From positions 62,001 through 126,000 of the forward strand of contig NZ_CP025544.1 in the NCBI RefSeq assembly GCF_003366055.1: a stretch of DNA of 64,000 nucleotides. Direction: 5' to 3'. The notes below the pieces were generated by a model. It saw nothing but the letters and a program-made list of their open reading frames with translations. It was not told where the DNA came from and searched no databases. The stretch comes from Candidatus Chromulinivorax destructor. GTDB lineage: Bacteria > Babelota > Babeliae > Babelales > Chromulinivoraceae. Positions 26,132 through 35,078 of the stretch are shown piece by piece (the stretch's first letter is position 1; every line of letters begins with the position of its first letter). A program made the translations under genes and the position numbers.

Positions 26132-27211
26132 ATGCGTTTAGATAAAATTGAACTTAAAAATTTTAGATGTTTTGAAAAAGCTTCGTTTGATCTGGCAACG
26201 GACATTGTTATAATTTATGGTAACAATGGCTCTGGTAAAACAACCATCATCGAAGCTATTCATTACTTGTGCTATTTGTCATCGTTTCGTTCACGACTTC
26301 CTGCTGAGATGGTTAACTTTGAAAAAGATAACTTTTTTATTAAGGGACTTGTTCGACAAGATGAAACAGAAACGCATGATATTCAAGTTGGCTTTGCCGG
26401 CAAGAAAAAGGTGGCAAAAATTGATAACGTTTCAATCTCTTCGTACAAAGAACTGTTTCCGTATTATCAAGTTGTGACCGTCACAGTTGATGACATTGAA
26501 CTGATTCAAGGTAGCCCAATCATTCGAAGAAACTTTATTGATCAGGTGGTTTTATTAGAAAATCCTGACTACATGGAGTTGCTCAAGCGATTTAAACAAG
26601 TTTTGCAGCAACGTAATGCAATGTTTGCAAAACAATTTAACTATGATTTGTATGTGATTTGGACTCGGCAATTATGGGAATGTACTCGTGCAATTCAAGA
26701 AAAAAGAATTGAAGCATTACAGCGACTTTCGGTTAAGGTTGCAAAATTGCTGGTCGATTTTTTTGATGAAAATTACACGCTTGATATTATCTACAGTTAT
26801 AAACATATTATTGCAGATGAGACGTTTGAACAATTCTTAGAACGCAAGAAGGGCATTATTGCCTACGAGTCAATGGCAAAACGATCTGACTTTGGTGCAC
26901 ATCTTGACGATTTTACACTTCACTTTTGTCGTAAAAAATTAAAAAGCTACGGGTCACGTGGCCAACAAAAATTGTTAGTACTGCTTATTAAAATTGCACA
27001 GATTTTAGACCTGCATGAAAAAAATATTCATCCAATTTTTGTACTCGATGATTTTATCACTGACTTTGATAAAGACAGATTACAAGGTATCATCTCATTA
27101 TTATTAACACTTGATTGTCAGTTGATTATATCGTGCCCGATACGCGAAAAGCTTCTTGAGGAGCTGGTATCGGCATCAAACATTTCTACTATAGAACTAA
27201 ATAGCATATAG
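26132..27211 (+). CDS. recF: DNA replication and repair protein RecF
   Basis: 359 aa from the ATG at 26132, 4 bp after dnaN; a start at 26063 would overlap dnaN by 65 bp. RecF is an SMC-like ATPase that loads RecA at gaps with RecO and RecR. Walker A is GNNGSGKT (residues 30-37), the ABC signature region is GSRGQQKLLVLL and Walker B is PIFVLDDF. The N-terminal LKNFRCF is typical. Operon dnaN-recF. Confidence 0.95.
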   Translation: MRLDKIELKNFRCFEKASFDLATDIVIIYGNNGSGKTTIIEAIHYLCYLSSFRSRLPAEMVNFEKDNFFIKGLVRQDETETHDIQVGFAGKKKVAKIDNVSISSYKELFPYYQVVTVTVDDIELIQGSPIIRRNFIDQVVLLENPDYMELLKRFKQVLQQRNAMFAKQFNYDLYVIWTRQLWECTRAIQEKRIEALQRLSVKVAKLLVDFFDENYTLDIIYSYKHIIADETFEQFLERKKGIIAYESMAKRSDFGAHLDDFTLHFCRKKLKSYGSRGQQKLLVLLIKIAQILDLHEKNIHPIFVLDDFITDFDKDRLQGIISLLLTLDCQLIISCPIREKLLEELVSASNISTIELNSI

Positions 27212-27514
27212 CCACACAACAAATACTGACAGCGTGAAAATATTTTCTTGACAGAAACCCTTTAATAAGGTAATTTTATAGTAGATTACATAGATTTGAA
27301 CTATCAATATCATTCTTATCTGTAACATGTAATCGTTTAATTAGGCTTCATTACTACTCTCCTTTTTTCCATCCGTTATTTTGCAAAAAATAGCGGATGG
27401 ATTTTTTTTACTCATTTTTACATATATTATTACAAACATTGATTTGAAAAATATCCAATTGATATAATCAGCACAAGGTAATACAATATCAAAATAATAT
27501 ATAAAGGAAATCTA
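27212..27514. other. gene-free stretch
   Basis: 303 bp with the dnaN-recF terminator at 27368 and the promoter region of the gene at 27515 (GATATAAT at ~27460). Nothing else is seen. Confidence 0.6.
27368..27410 (+). terminator. rho-independent terminator of dnaN-recF
   Basis: Arms TCCATCCG and CGGATGGA extended by AT pairs around a GC loop, then eight T. Confidence 0.85.
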
Positions 27515-27913
27515 ATGAAAAATATAATTACAACAATTTCACTATCAACTTTAGTTTTGTTTACAATACATCTAAATATAATAGCGAAAGGTATTAATCA
27601 ATTTCCTACGGAAAATTTAATGCATTCTCCCTATAACGTCTCACCTCAGCATCCTTCAATCGATACAAGAATTAAGGTAGTAGATATTGCTAAAAACACG
27701 TTTATTGCGGCTGGAGTAATAAATGCTAATAACGGAAAACCAAATTATGCAAAACAAGCACCAGTAGATAAAAAAACAAATGAATATATTTTCAACTCAA
27801 ATACCTATTATGCTGTTATTACAAAAAATGGCTATGATTTTACTTCTCAGCACATAGGGACTGATTTTATTGGTTATTCAACTTGGAATGCTAGAAAAAA
27901 TATAATTAGTTAG
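27515..27913 (+). CDS. small secreted protein, H-G-DF-TW family
   Basis: 132 aa with a signal peptide (residues 1-25) and good ribosome-binding site (AAAGGAAA). The C-terminal third (YYAVITKNGYDF, then QHIGTDF and STWNA) aligns in spacing with the two paralogues at 33332 and 33843 (YCVA.., H.G.DF, TTW.I). The similarity is weak but ordered, so I place it in the same family. Function is unknown. Confidence 0.65.
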   Translation: MKNIITTISLSTLVLFTIHLNIIAKGINQFPTENLMHSPYNVSPQHPSIDTRIKVVDIAKNTFIAAGVINANNGKPNYAKQAPVDKKTNEYIFNSNTYYAVITKNGYDFTSQHIGTDFIGYSTWNARKNIIS

Positions 27914-27921
27914 ATTACTTA

Positions 27922-27940
27922 GGCTGTGTGAATCAAATTT
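27922..27940. mobile_element. solo MITE-like end
   Basis: GGCTGTGTGAATCAAATTT preceded by TA: a single 19-bp terminus of the element family with no body attached. It directly abuts the 46-bp palindrome. Confidence 0.65.
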
Positions 27941-27986
27941 AAAAAGGGAAGAGGTCAAATGATATCATTTGACCTCTTCCCTTTTT
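27941..27986. terminator. perfect 46-bp palindrome, bidirectional terminator
   Basis: Two perfect 23-bp arms without a loop (centre GAT/ATC). The outer five A and five T make it a terminator in both directions between convergent genes. Confidence 0.85.
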
Positions 27987-28000
27987 AATGGTTATTTAGT

Positions 28001-28825
28001 TTATTTGACTAAAACCATGCTAGCTTTTTGTGCTGGTGTCATTGTTGCTGGAAGTTTTGTGTTAGCATTATATTTAGCACCGGTAAATATAGCACCGGTA
28101 ACATCAGCCCCTGTTAGATCAGCCCCTGTTAGATCTGCATCTGAAAAGTCAGCATTTGTACAATCAGTAGGGAAAGAATAAATATCCCAGTATGATGTTA
28201 ACATAATTACATTTTGCAACTGAGCGTTTTTAAAATTAGTAGCTATGAAGTTTGATGATGTCATCTTTGCGCCTTGTGCTTTTATACTGCTCAAGTCATC
28301 ACCCGAATAATCTCCCCATGACATATCTGCTTCTACAAGTGTTGTTCCTCTAAAGATAGCAGTCTGATTTGAAAAATTCATTTGAGTAAATATAGCTTTT
28401 GTTGCATTTGCATCTGAAAAATCAACAGTCTTTGTAAATGTAGTTTTATCATTCATAATAATACCAGAAATATTTTTACCTTTAAAGTAGTAAAAATCTA
28501 AATCCTGACCGCTTAAATCCATACCAGGAGTAGCAATTCTTATCATGCTATTTTTTTGCTGAGCAGTCAGTGTTGTTGGTAATTTTGTATTTTCATCATA
28601 TAAAACGCCATCTAAAATAAACATTGATAAATCAGCTGTAGCAAGATCTGCTCCAGATAAATCAGCATGTACTCCATTATAATGAGATGGACTTATATCA
28701 AATTGAACTGGATCTTCGTCTGTTGATGTACCATCGTCATTTTTTGTAGTGCTATCCATAATTATATTTTGTAAATTAGGCTGACTAAAACGATATTTAT
28801 TTAATTTTTTTCCACGCAAATCCAT
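28001..28825 (-). CDS. pentapeptide-repeat protein, downstream part of a frameshifted gene
   Basis: 274 aa of pentapeptide repeats (A(D/N)LxX type: ADLSGADLATADLS, ADLTGADLTGADVTG) that fold as a right-handed beta-helix. A spacer with NTKLPxTxTxxQKxSM occurs twice (about residues 79-93 and 256-270). The frame stays open upstream of this ATG and reads ENLTAEEQARQDAAAAK, so the real start is in another frame at 29103; one A is missing at 28910-28914. The intact product would be a secreted pentapeptide protein of about 365 aa. Confidence 0.8.
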   Translation of the reverse strand: MDLRGKKLNKYRFSQPNLQNIIMDSTTKNDDGTSTDEDPVQFDISPSHYNGVHADLSGADLATADLSMFILDGVLYDENTKLPTTLTAQQKNSMIRIATPGMDLSGQDLDFYYFKGKNISGIIMNDKTTFTKTVDFSDANATKAIFTQMNFSNQTAIFRGTTLVEADMSWGDYSGDDLSSIKAQGAKMTSSNFIATNFKNAQLQNVIMLTSYWDIYSFPTDCTNADFSDADLTGADLTGADVTGAIFTGAKYNANTKLPATMTPAQKASMVLVK

Positions 28826-28854
28826 TCCAGCAGTAACTTCTGTTTTTGCAGCTT

Positions 28855-29103
28855 CTATTTTTGCAGCTGCGGCATCTTGTCTTGCTTGCTCTTCAGCTGT
28901 AAGATTTTCTTTTTATCTTCTTTTTTATCTTCTTTTTTTTGAGTTTTGTCTGCGGCTTTGTCAGTTTTTACTTCAGTTACTTTTTCATCTTTTTTTTCGA
29001 CTATGTCATCTTTTTTTCCGACTACGTCATCTCTTTTATCTTTTAATTTAGCATAAAGATCGCCCATAGAAATTAAACACAATAGCATCATAAACTTTTT
29101 CAT
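28855..29103 (-). pseudogene. upstream part of the frameshifted pentapeptide gene
   Basis: It encodes a signal peptide (MKKFMMLLCLISMGDLYA) and a Lys/Asp-rich linker (KKDDIVEKKDEK, KKEDKKEDKK). It then leaves frame and ends after KILQLKSKQDKMPQLQK. The shift is at GAAGATAAAAAGAAAAT; the copy just before reads GAAGATAAAAAAGAAG. One more A would join it to the pentapeptide part. The ATG at 29103 follows AAGGGA. This is a true mutation, phase variation, slippage or an assembly error. Confidence 0.75.
28910..28914 (-). other. homopolymer frameshift site
   Basis: Five T on the plus strand (five A in the mRNA) where six would restore the 1.1-kb pentapeptide gene. It sits in a short tandem repeat of GAAGATAAAAAA. 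Confidence 0.75.
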
Positions 29104-29236
29104 AAAAATCCCTTTTTTTGGTAACATTGATTTTTTTCTTCAATTGATACTAGCAACTGACGCTAAAAAATATCAATGGTTGCAATAAAGATTGTTGTTT
29201 TATAGACTGTAAACAATCTATAAAAAGGAAATTTTA

Positions 29237-31690
29237 ATGAAACTTACTAGTAAAAAAATTATAGCTTTTTTGTATCTTGTATATTTTAGCCCTTGCTTGT
29301 TGAGCGGTGTATTGATTGATGCTCACCAAGAAAAAAATAAAATTAAGCAATCAGATGATGCAAGTCAACATCATGTTATCTGTTCGTATACACAACAACC
29401 TTCATCACAAGAACAGCGTGATGAGTTAAATCAAAAAGTTCACAAAGCGACCTATAAAATTAAACAATATTGTAAAAATAATTTTAACCAACCCCTTGAT
29501 ACAAATGAGACGTATCAACATCGTCAAGATTCAGTCTTTATCATTAACATTCATTATGATCACGGGTCATGGACATTATACAAACCGTCATTTATTTGTT
29601 ATGAAGACTTTGTTACGCAAGCTGAAAAAATTTATAAAGAGTATGGACTCGATGTTATCTGCGAAAAAGAAGTACCTATAAAAATTTTAGCGATGCCTTC
29701 CGGGTTTGATGGAGAATATTTAACACTCAAAGATTTTGAGACCTATAAAAAACAGACCGATGAAGAAATCCAAAAAAAAATAGAATCGCTAAAAAAAGAA
29801 TCTTCTGAAAAAAATGATGTTACTGCAGAGATTGCGCAACTTAAAAAAATTAAAGACATGAATGACTATTTCTTTTGGCATTTACAAATTCCTACAACTG
29901 GCTTACTTGCAAGTGAGCAGTACGATGCCCTTGGTATTGAGTATCGACCAGTTGCTTGGAATTTTTTGTTATGGGATTTAGCACCAAAAAAAGGTAAGGG
30001 TGCGCAAGTTGCTATTATCGATACTGGTACTTCCGCGTTTGATATAAAAGAACCAGAATTTTCGGGCTTGTACAAAAAAAATGTTAATATTACCTCATCA
30101 TGCGATTTGCAAAGTTATGGATACAATCTTGTCAGTGAAAATGGTCTTGATCCTATTCGACAAATCGCTATTAACTTTGGTCATTATTGTGATCATAAAA
30201 AATTTGATATCGATGCACTTATGCAAAAACTTCCTATATGGATTAAAAATTACATAAAAAACGAAGACAAGTCTCAGATCGAGCAATATTTTATCAAACA
30301 CACCAAAAAAAGCTCATTAGACGAATCAGGTACAAAGCTCAATAAAAGAGGTGAGAGATTCCTAGAAGATTTGTTACATGGAAAATATGGAATCGCTCCA
30401 AAAGGCTCAAAATCTTTCTTTACTGTCATTAATCTTGATAAACCATATAGCCAAAATGCTCTATTAGAAACATTGCCGGCACCAAAAATTATTGGTAATA
30501 AAGATACGTTTGCTGCAGGTCATGGAACTTTTACTCAGGGAATTATTAATGCGCAGCATTATAACTCTCAGGGAATTGTTGGCATTGCACCTGACGCACA
30601 TGTAACAATGATTAAAGCTTTTCATGATTCTGGGACGACCAACAAAACAACGCTGAATGCTGCGCTTGAACGAGCAATCACCTTAAAATCTTCAATCGTC
30701 AGCATGAGCCTAAAAATTACTGATACGATTAGTGAGACCCAAGACGCTACCTTAAAAAAATTAATCGATTCGATCGATTATGTTGTTGCTGCATCGGGTA
30801 ATGATGGTGATGACCCAGCTTTAAAAAATAAAGAAGCATATCCTGCAAAGTTTGAAAGTGTCGCTTTTGATGTTGGCGCTTTTAAATATGATGATGGAAA
30901 TTATAGCATCTGTTCATTCACTCAAAAAGAATTAAACATTGGACCAAAGTTTTTAGCTCCAGGGTATGATCTTTTTAGTTCAACATTAACGCCAGGACAA
31001 ACAAGTGACTCTATGTATGCATTTATGTCAGGTACCTCAGTTGCAGTTCCTGTGGTTACTGGATTTTTAGCATTAGCTCTTGCTGAGTTTCAACATGATT
31101 TTACCCGTGAAGAAATTTTAAAAGTTATTTATAAATTTTCTATCAAGCTGCATAAAAATTGGGATCAAGATGTTATTCTTGGAACAATTGATATGCGAAG
31201 TTCGTTGTTATGTTTACATGCACTCAAAGCTTTACAAACAAAACTAACAAAAAAGAAATCTGCATTACATTATTCGTATGCTGAAAATTTTGATAATTTA
31301 GTTCAAGCTATTTACACCATAAACTATTACCCAACGCAATGGTATGAAAAAAAATCTGGATATTCTTTTGTACAAGATTTTGCACATTACAATAAAGCTG
31401 CTCAGGCAGAAATAAAAAATAGTGAAAAGAATCAAACAGGATTATGCAGACCTGTAAAAAATAAATCTGCTCACGTAAACCTTAATTCTGTTGTTACCTG
31501 TATGGTTGATACTATTATTTCTGTACTTACTACAAAGTCAGCAGAAAAGACATCGATGAAAAATATTCCACAAGATTTATCTGATTCATTGTCTACAATT
31601 CTATCAACTCAAAATATAAATATTTTTGATCAAGCATCGGCACCATGTATAACAAGAATTAATGCTGGACTTGCACCAAAGAAAAAATAA
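29237..31690 (+). CDS. secreted subtilisin-like serine protease (S8) with large insert
   Basis: 817 aa. A signal peptide covers 1-24. Residues 30-240 form a propeptide-like, partly coiled region (EEIQKKIESLKKE). The S8 catalytic triad is Asp262 (VAIIDTGTS), His429 (GHGTFTQGI) and Ser601 (GTSVAVPV), with the oxyanion Asn522 (ASGNDGD). Asp and His are 167 residues apart, far more than in ordinary subtilisins, because a basic insert (~280-400) lies between them. The last ~180 residues are of unknown type. It probably acts outside the inner membrane. Confidence 0.9.
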   Translation: MKLTSKKIIAFLYLVYFSPCLLSGVLIDAHQEKNKIKQSDDASQHHVICSYTQQPSSQEQRDELNQKVHKATYKIKQYCKNNFNQPLDTNETYQHRQDSVFIINIHYDHGSWTLYKPSFICYEDFVTQAEKIYKEYGLDVICEKEVPIKILAMPSGFDGEYLTLKDFETYKKQTDEEIQKKIESLKKESSEKNDVTAEIAQLKKIKDMNDYFFWHLQIPTTGLLASEQYDALGIEYRPVAWNFLLWDLAPKKGKGAQVAIIDTGTSAFDIKEPEFSGLYKKNVNITSSCDLQSYGYNLVSENGLDPIRQIAINFGHYCDHKKFDIDALMQKLPIWIKNYIKNEDKSQIEQYFIKHTKKSSLDESGTKLNKRGERFLEDLLHGKYGIAPKGSKSFFTVINLDKPYSQNALLETLPAPKIIGNKDTFAAGHGTFTQGIINAQHYNSQGIVGIAPDAHVTMIKAFHDSGTTNKTTLNAALERAITLKSSIVSMSLKITDTISETQDATLKKLIDSIDYVVAASGNDGDDPALKNKEAYPAKFESVAFDVGAFKYDDGNYSICSFTQKELNIGPKFLAPGYDLFSSTLTPGQTSDSMYAFMSGTSVAVPVVTGFLALALAEFQHDFTREEILKVIYKFSIKLHKNWDQDVILGTIDMRSSLLCLHALKALQTKLTKKKSALHYSYAENFDNLVQAIYTINYYPTQWYEKKSGYSFVQDFAHYNKAAQAEIKNSEKNQTGLCRPVKNKSAHVNLNSVVTCMVDTIISVLTTKSAEKTSMKNIPQDLSDSLSTILSTQNINIFDQASAPCITRINAGLAPKKK

Positions 31691-31997
31691 AAATTTAAAA
31701 TTTTTTTACATAAAAAGGCATAACGTAGCCGGCAGCCACCACTGTTTGCCAAGATGAGTAAAGCGATATCGTAGGTTTTTTGCACATGTATATTTGGTTC
31801 ACACAACTCAGAAAAATTACAATGAGGACGATTAATCTGTTTGAAATTAAAATAAGAACCCAGTATGAATTTAAAAATTAAAAAACCAATGAATATCAAT
31901 TATAAAGAATTTTTTTAATTTTACTTACAAACACAAGAGCCTCTTGTGAAAAATTTCATATAAAAGATATAAAAAAATAGTAAAAAAAGGTAGGTTT
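31691..31997. other. gene-free stretch
   Basis: 307 bp: a half MITE-like copy (31705-31809), then AT-rich sequence leading to the ribosome-binding site (AAAAAGGTAGG) of the gene at 31998. Confidence 0.6.
31705..31809 (-). mobile_element. MITE-like element, half copy
   Basis: Only the left half of the family in reverse orientation: TAACGTAGCCGGCAGCCACC, GATGAGTAAAGCGATATC and the end TTTGGTTCACACAACT. The other half is missing. Confidence 0.7.
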
Positions 31998-33122
31998 ATG
32001 AAATTACTATACCATTTGATACCATGCATAGTATTCATGATTAATTCATTGTATAGTTATGAAGAATTTATATACCCAGTTGCACACGACGACGATCTTA
32101 AACAAATTGTATTTTTGCATCAAAAATCTTTAGATACGATTGAATTACTGTTTTATGATCAAGCAAGCCAGATTATAACTCAGCAACTTTCTTCATTTTG
32201 TATTCCTGCAAATTTTCGTATGCTTCCAACAAAAAATGGATTTAGTTTTATCGACCAGGGGTTTATTAAAATTAAATATTTTAACAAACGATCAGCCCAA
32301 ACAATTTTGATGTATGAACCGATAAGTTTTATTTCATCCATGAATTGGATTGACGAAGAAACGTTTTATTTTACAGCACGCCAAGGCGACTATTATCAGA
32401 CCTTTCAGGGTAATACAAACTCAGAGTTGCAAAGATTAAGTTACCAACCAGTCGATACGTTATATCCTAACAAAATTGGTAATAGTTTATATGCTATTAA
32501 ACGTGATGCTGATCATCAATGCAAAATCACCATGCAACCATGGAATCCGATAGACTTTAAGCAACGCCACAATGACATCCAACCAGAAACTGTTATGGTG
32601 CAACTTTCAAACAAACCACTTTGTTTTTTAAAGATGATTTCTGACCAGAAAGGGTTTTACTTACAAGCTCCTGAAATTAAAAAAAACTACCATGAAGTGT
32701 ATACGTTTGTTTGTCATCATCTAGTGCAAGCAGCTGATAGCACGTGGAAATCAGATGAACTTTTTAGTTTTAATATTCCGGTAAAATATCTTCATGGACC
32801 AGAGAGATTGTATGAATCGATAGAACCATTTTTGCCAAATTATACGGTACAAGATTTTGTGTATTATGTAGATTTTAATGAAACTGAAAATCGATTTGAA
32901 TTATTAGAATTTCACATAGTAACAAAAACAACAAAAAATTTAACTGACGATTTTATGAAAAAAAATTGCTTGCAGCAACAAAAAATATTTGCGCCTCAGA
33001 TTTTTGATGAAACAATTTATTGTGGAATTATTATTGAACAGACAAAAAACAGCATAGACACGCAGAATAATTTTATAAATTCAATGACGCTTTATAATAC
33101 AAATTTAAAAGTGTTACCATAA
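31998..33122 (+). CDS. secreted protein of unknown function
   Basis: 374 aa with a signal peptide (residues 1-20). The mature part alternates short hydrophobic strands and turns (QKGFYLQAPEI, EETFYFTARQGDYY), which suggests a beta-propeller-like or other all-beta fold; no family motif is certain. It is preceded by a strong ribosome-binding site and stands alone between two MITE-like fragments. Confidence 0.75.
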   Translation: MKLLYHLIPCIVFMINSLYSYEEFIYPVAHDDDLKQIVFLHQKSLDTIELLFYDQASQIITQQLSSFCIPANFRMLPTKNGFSFIDQGFIKIKYFNKRSAQTILMYEPISFISSMNWIDEETFYFTARQGDYYQTFQGNTNSELQRLSYQPVDTLYPNKIGNSLYAIKRDADHQCKITMQPWNPIDFKQRHNDIQPETVMVQLSNKPLCFLKMISDQKGFYLQAPEIKKNYHEVYTFVCHHLVQAADSTWKSDELFSFNIPVKYLHGPERLYESIEPFLPNYTVQDFVYYVDFNETENRFELLEFHIVTKTTKNLTDDFMKKNCLQQQKIFAPQIFDETIYCGIIIEQTKNSIDTQNNFINSMTLYNTNLKVLP

Positions 33123-33262
33123 TATGCATTATCGGACTAGTATGGATGAGTTGTTTTTTGCTGTATATACAAGCTTTCTGCGGTTAATTCTATAGATTTA
33201 TATTATGAATTGCAATAGAAATAAAAAAACGCTGCTTGTTATTTTTCAGCTTTTTTTAACTA

Positions 33263-33323
33263 GGTTCTGTGAACCAAATTTTTACTATAGAGTTTTGCCC
33301 TGGGTTTTCTATGAAAACTTCGG
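33263..33323 (-). mobile_element. MITE-like element, right-half fragment
   Basis: 61 bp starting with TA-GGTTCTGTGAACC. It matches the complement of 11818-11878 almost perfectly, with about three differences, so this end is young. The rest of the element is absent. It lies just after the 3' end of the minus-strand gene at 33332. Confidence 0.75.
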
Positions 33324-33331
33324 ATTTATAT

Positions 33332-33820
33332 TTATAAAATTATTTCTTGTATGTTTTTATTGAGTGTAAAAATCGTCCACGTTGTTTTATCCTTAAAATC
33401 TTGTCCTGCATGCCAATCAGAAATTCGTCGCAATTTTCCATCAGCATCTTGTCCTGCAACACAATAATAAAGTATCTTGTCACCATAATCACATGATGTT
33501 TGCAGCTCATACAAATTCTTTGCCACTGCTGTAGCCAAAGAAAAATTCCCATCGACAATTGCATCAACTTGTAAAATAATATACGGATCGATAGCACCAA
33601 CAACATGAATCAATGAACTTTTTTTTACACTCGATTCATATTCCTGAACAAAATCATCTAATGTTTCTTGATTTGTTTTTTCATTTGAATTGTTATCTGA
33701 ATCTATCAATAGATTGATACTATCTGACTCAAAGTTTTTATCGACACGATCTGATGACGCATGAGTAAAACAATGACTCATAAAGAGTATTATGAATATT
33801 TTGAATATATTGTGTACCAT
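33332..33820 (-). CDS. small secreted protein, H-G-DF-TW family
   Basis: 162 aa from the ATG at 33820 (AAAGGG upstream; a TTG at 33835 is an alternative). A signal peptide (cleavage near THASS) is followed by an acidic low-complexity stretch and a C-terminal domain with LYYCVAGQDADGK, then HAGQDFKDKTTWTI. The upstream gene (33843) shares these motifs with the same spacing, so they are tandem paralogues 22 bp apart. No known family. Confidence 0.75.
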   Translation of the reverse strand: MVHNIFKIFIILFMSHCFTHASSDRVDKNFESDSINLLIDSDNNSNEKTNQETLDDFVQEYESSVKKSSLIHVVGAIDPYIILQVDAIVDGNFSLATAVAKNLYELQTSCDYGDKILYYCVAGQDADGKLRRISDWHAGQDFKDKTTWTIFTLNKNIQEIIL

Positions 33821-33842
33821 GCAAAACCCTTTCAATTTATTT

Positions 33843-34337
33843 TTATTCTATGGAATCATCATTTCGATCTACCATATTAATATTCCATGTTGTTTTATTT
33901 TTAAAATCTCTTCCACTGTGCACCCGCGAAGCAGGATTAAATTTTTTATCAGAATTCAATTTTGCAACGCAATAAAGAACTGGGTCAAAAGAGTTACCGG
34001 ATGTTTGTAGCAAATATGTATTGCATGCCCCATCTAATTTGTGGAGTCTAACAGGAGTCCATGATTGTTTTTTATATGAAAAAAACAAATTATCATCACC
34101 TTGCTCATTGCTTAAAAATTCATATCGTTTTTCATACAGGCAAAAAGTTCCTTTTCCAACTATTTTAATTGGAGTAAATTGAAGAGCTGATGATTCTTCA
34201 GATTCTATAGATTTTAAGGGTTCTTGCAAATCTGATATTTTTGTTTTTTTACTCGACTGCTGTTCTTCTTGCAACGAAGATTGCAGACTAGCATTAATCA
34301 GAACTAAAGAAAAAATTATAATTAAATTTTTATTCAT
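33843..34337 (-). CDS. small secreted protein, H-G-DF-TW family
   Basis: 164 aa from the ATG at 34337; an upstream TTG at 34367 would add 10 residues. Signal peptide MNKNLIIIFSLVLINA. The C-terminal domain carries VLYCVAKLNSDKK and HSGRDFKNKTTWNI, closely matching the gene just downstream on the same transcript. A second segment (SWTPVRLHKLDGA) may be another copy of the same strand pattern. Confidence 0.75.
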   Translation of the reverse strand: MNKNLIIIFSLVLINASLQSSLQEEQQSSKKTKISDLQEPLKSIESEESSALQFTPIKIVGKGTFCLYEKRYEFLSNEQGDDNLFFSYKKQSWTPVRLHKLDGACNTYLLQTSGNSFDPVLYCVAKLNSDKKFNPASRVHSGRDFKNKTTWNINMVDRNDDSIE

Positions 34338-34414
34338 ACGGCACCATGTTATTTTTTTTAATTTCAAAGTGAAATAATTATAACAGATACCTGACTAAAA
34401 TAACAATACTACGC

Positions 34415-34449
34415 AAAAGAGAGCACCTTGCGTAGGCACTCTCTTTTTT
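34415..34449. terminator. hairpin between minus-strand genes
   Basis: Outer arms AAAAGAGAG/CTCTCTTTT around a loop that can pair further. It follows the stop of the gene at 34475 in minus direction. Confidence 0.6.
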
Positions 34450-34474
34450 AAAAATCGACATGAAATTTTATTTT

Positions 34475-34960
34475 TTATAATTGATCGTACATGACAAAAA
34501 TAACAGGCATTCTTTCTTGAGCATAATACATCGTAAAAATATTTTGTAAATGAATAGCATAATCCACACTGAGCAATTGTGAAAATTCAACCCAGACAAA
34601 ATCAAAACATGTATGCACCATAAAAAAATCTTCTAAGTCTGCTATGATATTATCGGTCATCAAACCTTGATTTTTAATGTCACGTAAAATGTCATATACT
34701 TTTGTATCAACACCATTTTCATGAGTTATAATACCAATATTTTGATAATATTTTAATGAACCTACAACAGATTCTAATATTTTTCTACCAGTCGCAACAT
34801 TAGTAGTCTTAATAGTATGCACGCCACATGTTAAAAATATTTCTTGAAGATGTAAAACATCTTGCTCAGATAAATCAAAATTAAATATTTGCATCTCATC
34901 GTTGTTATGAACAAGATTATCATAATTCTTATCAAATGATGGTGTTGCTATGTCTGCCAT
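34475..34960 (-). CDS. protein of unknown function
   Basis: 161 aa from the ATG at 34960, with a strong GGGGGA ribosome-binding site; the TTG at 34984 is an alternative. No signal peptide, so probably cytoplasmic. It is acidic with several helices (LSEQDVLHLQEIFLTCG, ADLEDFFMVHTCFDFVW). I do not recognise a family. It stands upstream of the small secreted pair but is separated from it by a hairpin. Confidence 0.7.
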   Translation of the reverse strand: MADIATPSFDKNYDNLVHNNDEMQIFNFDLSEQDVLHLQEIFLTCGVHTIKTTNVATGRKILESVVGSLKYYQNIGIITHENGVDTKVYDILRDIKNQGLMTDNIIADLEDFFMVHTCFDFVWVEFSQLLSVDYAIHLQNIFTMYYAQERMPVIFVMYDQL

Positions 34961-35078
34961 AAATCCCCCATATTTCAACTTCAATAGAAGCTGGGACTGT
35001 CAATTTACTATAAGTGAATTGATAATACTATAATTCACTGAGCAGAAACAATAGATGAGAAAAATAAATACAATATAG

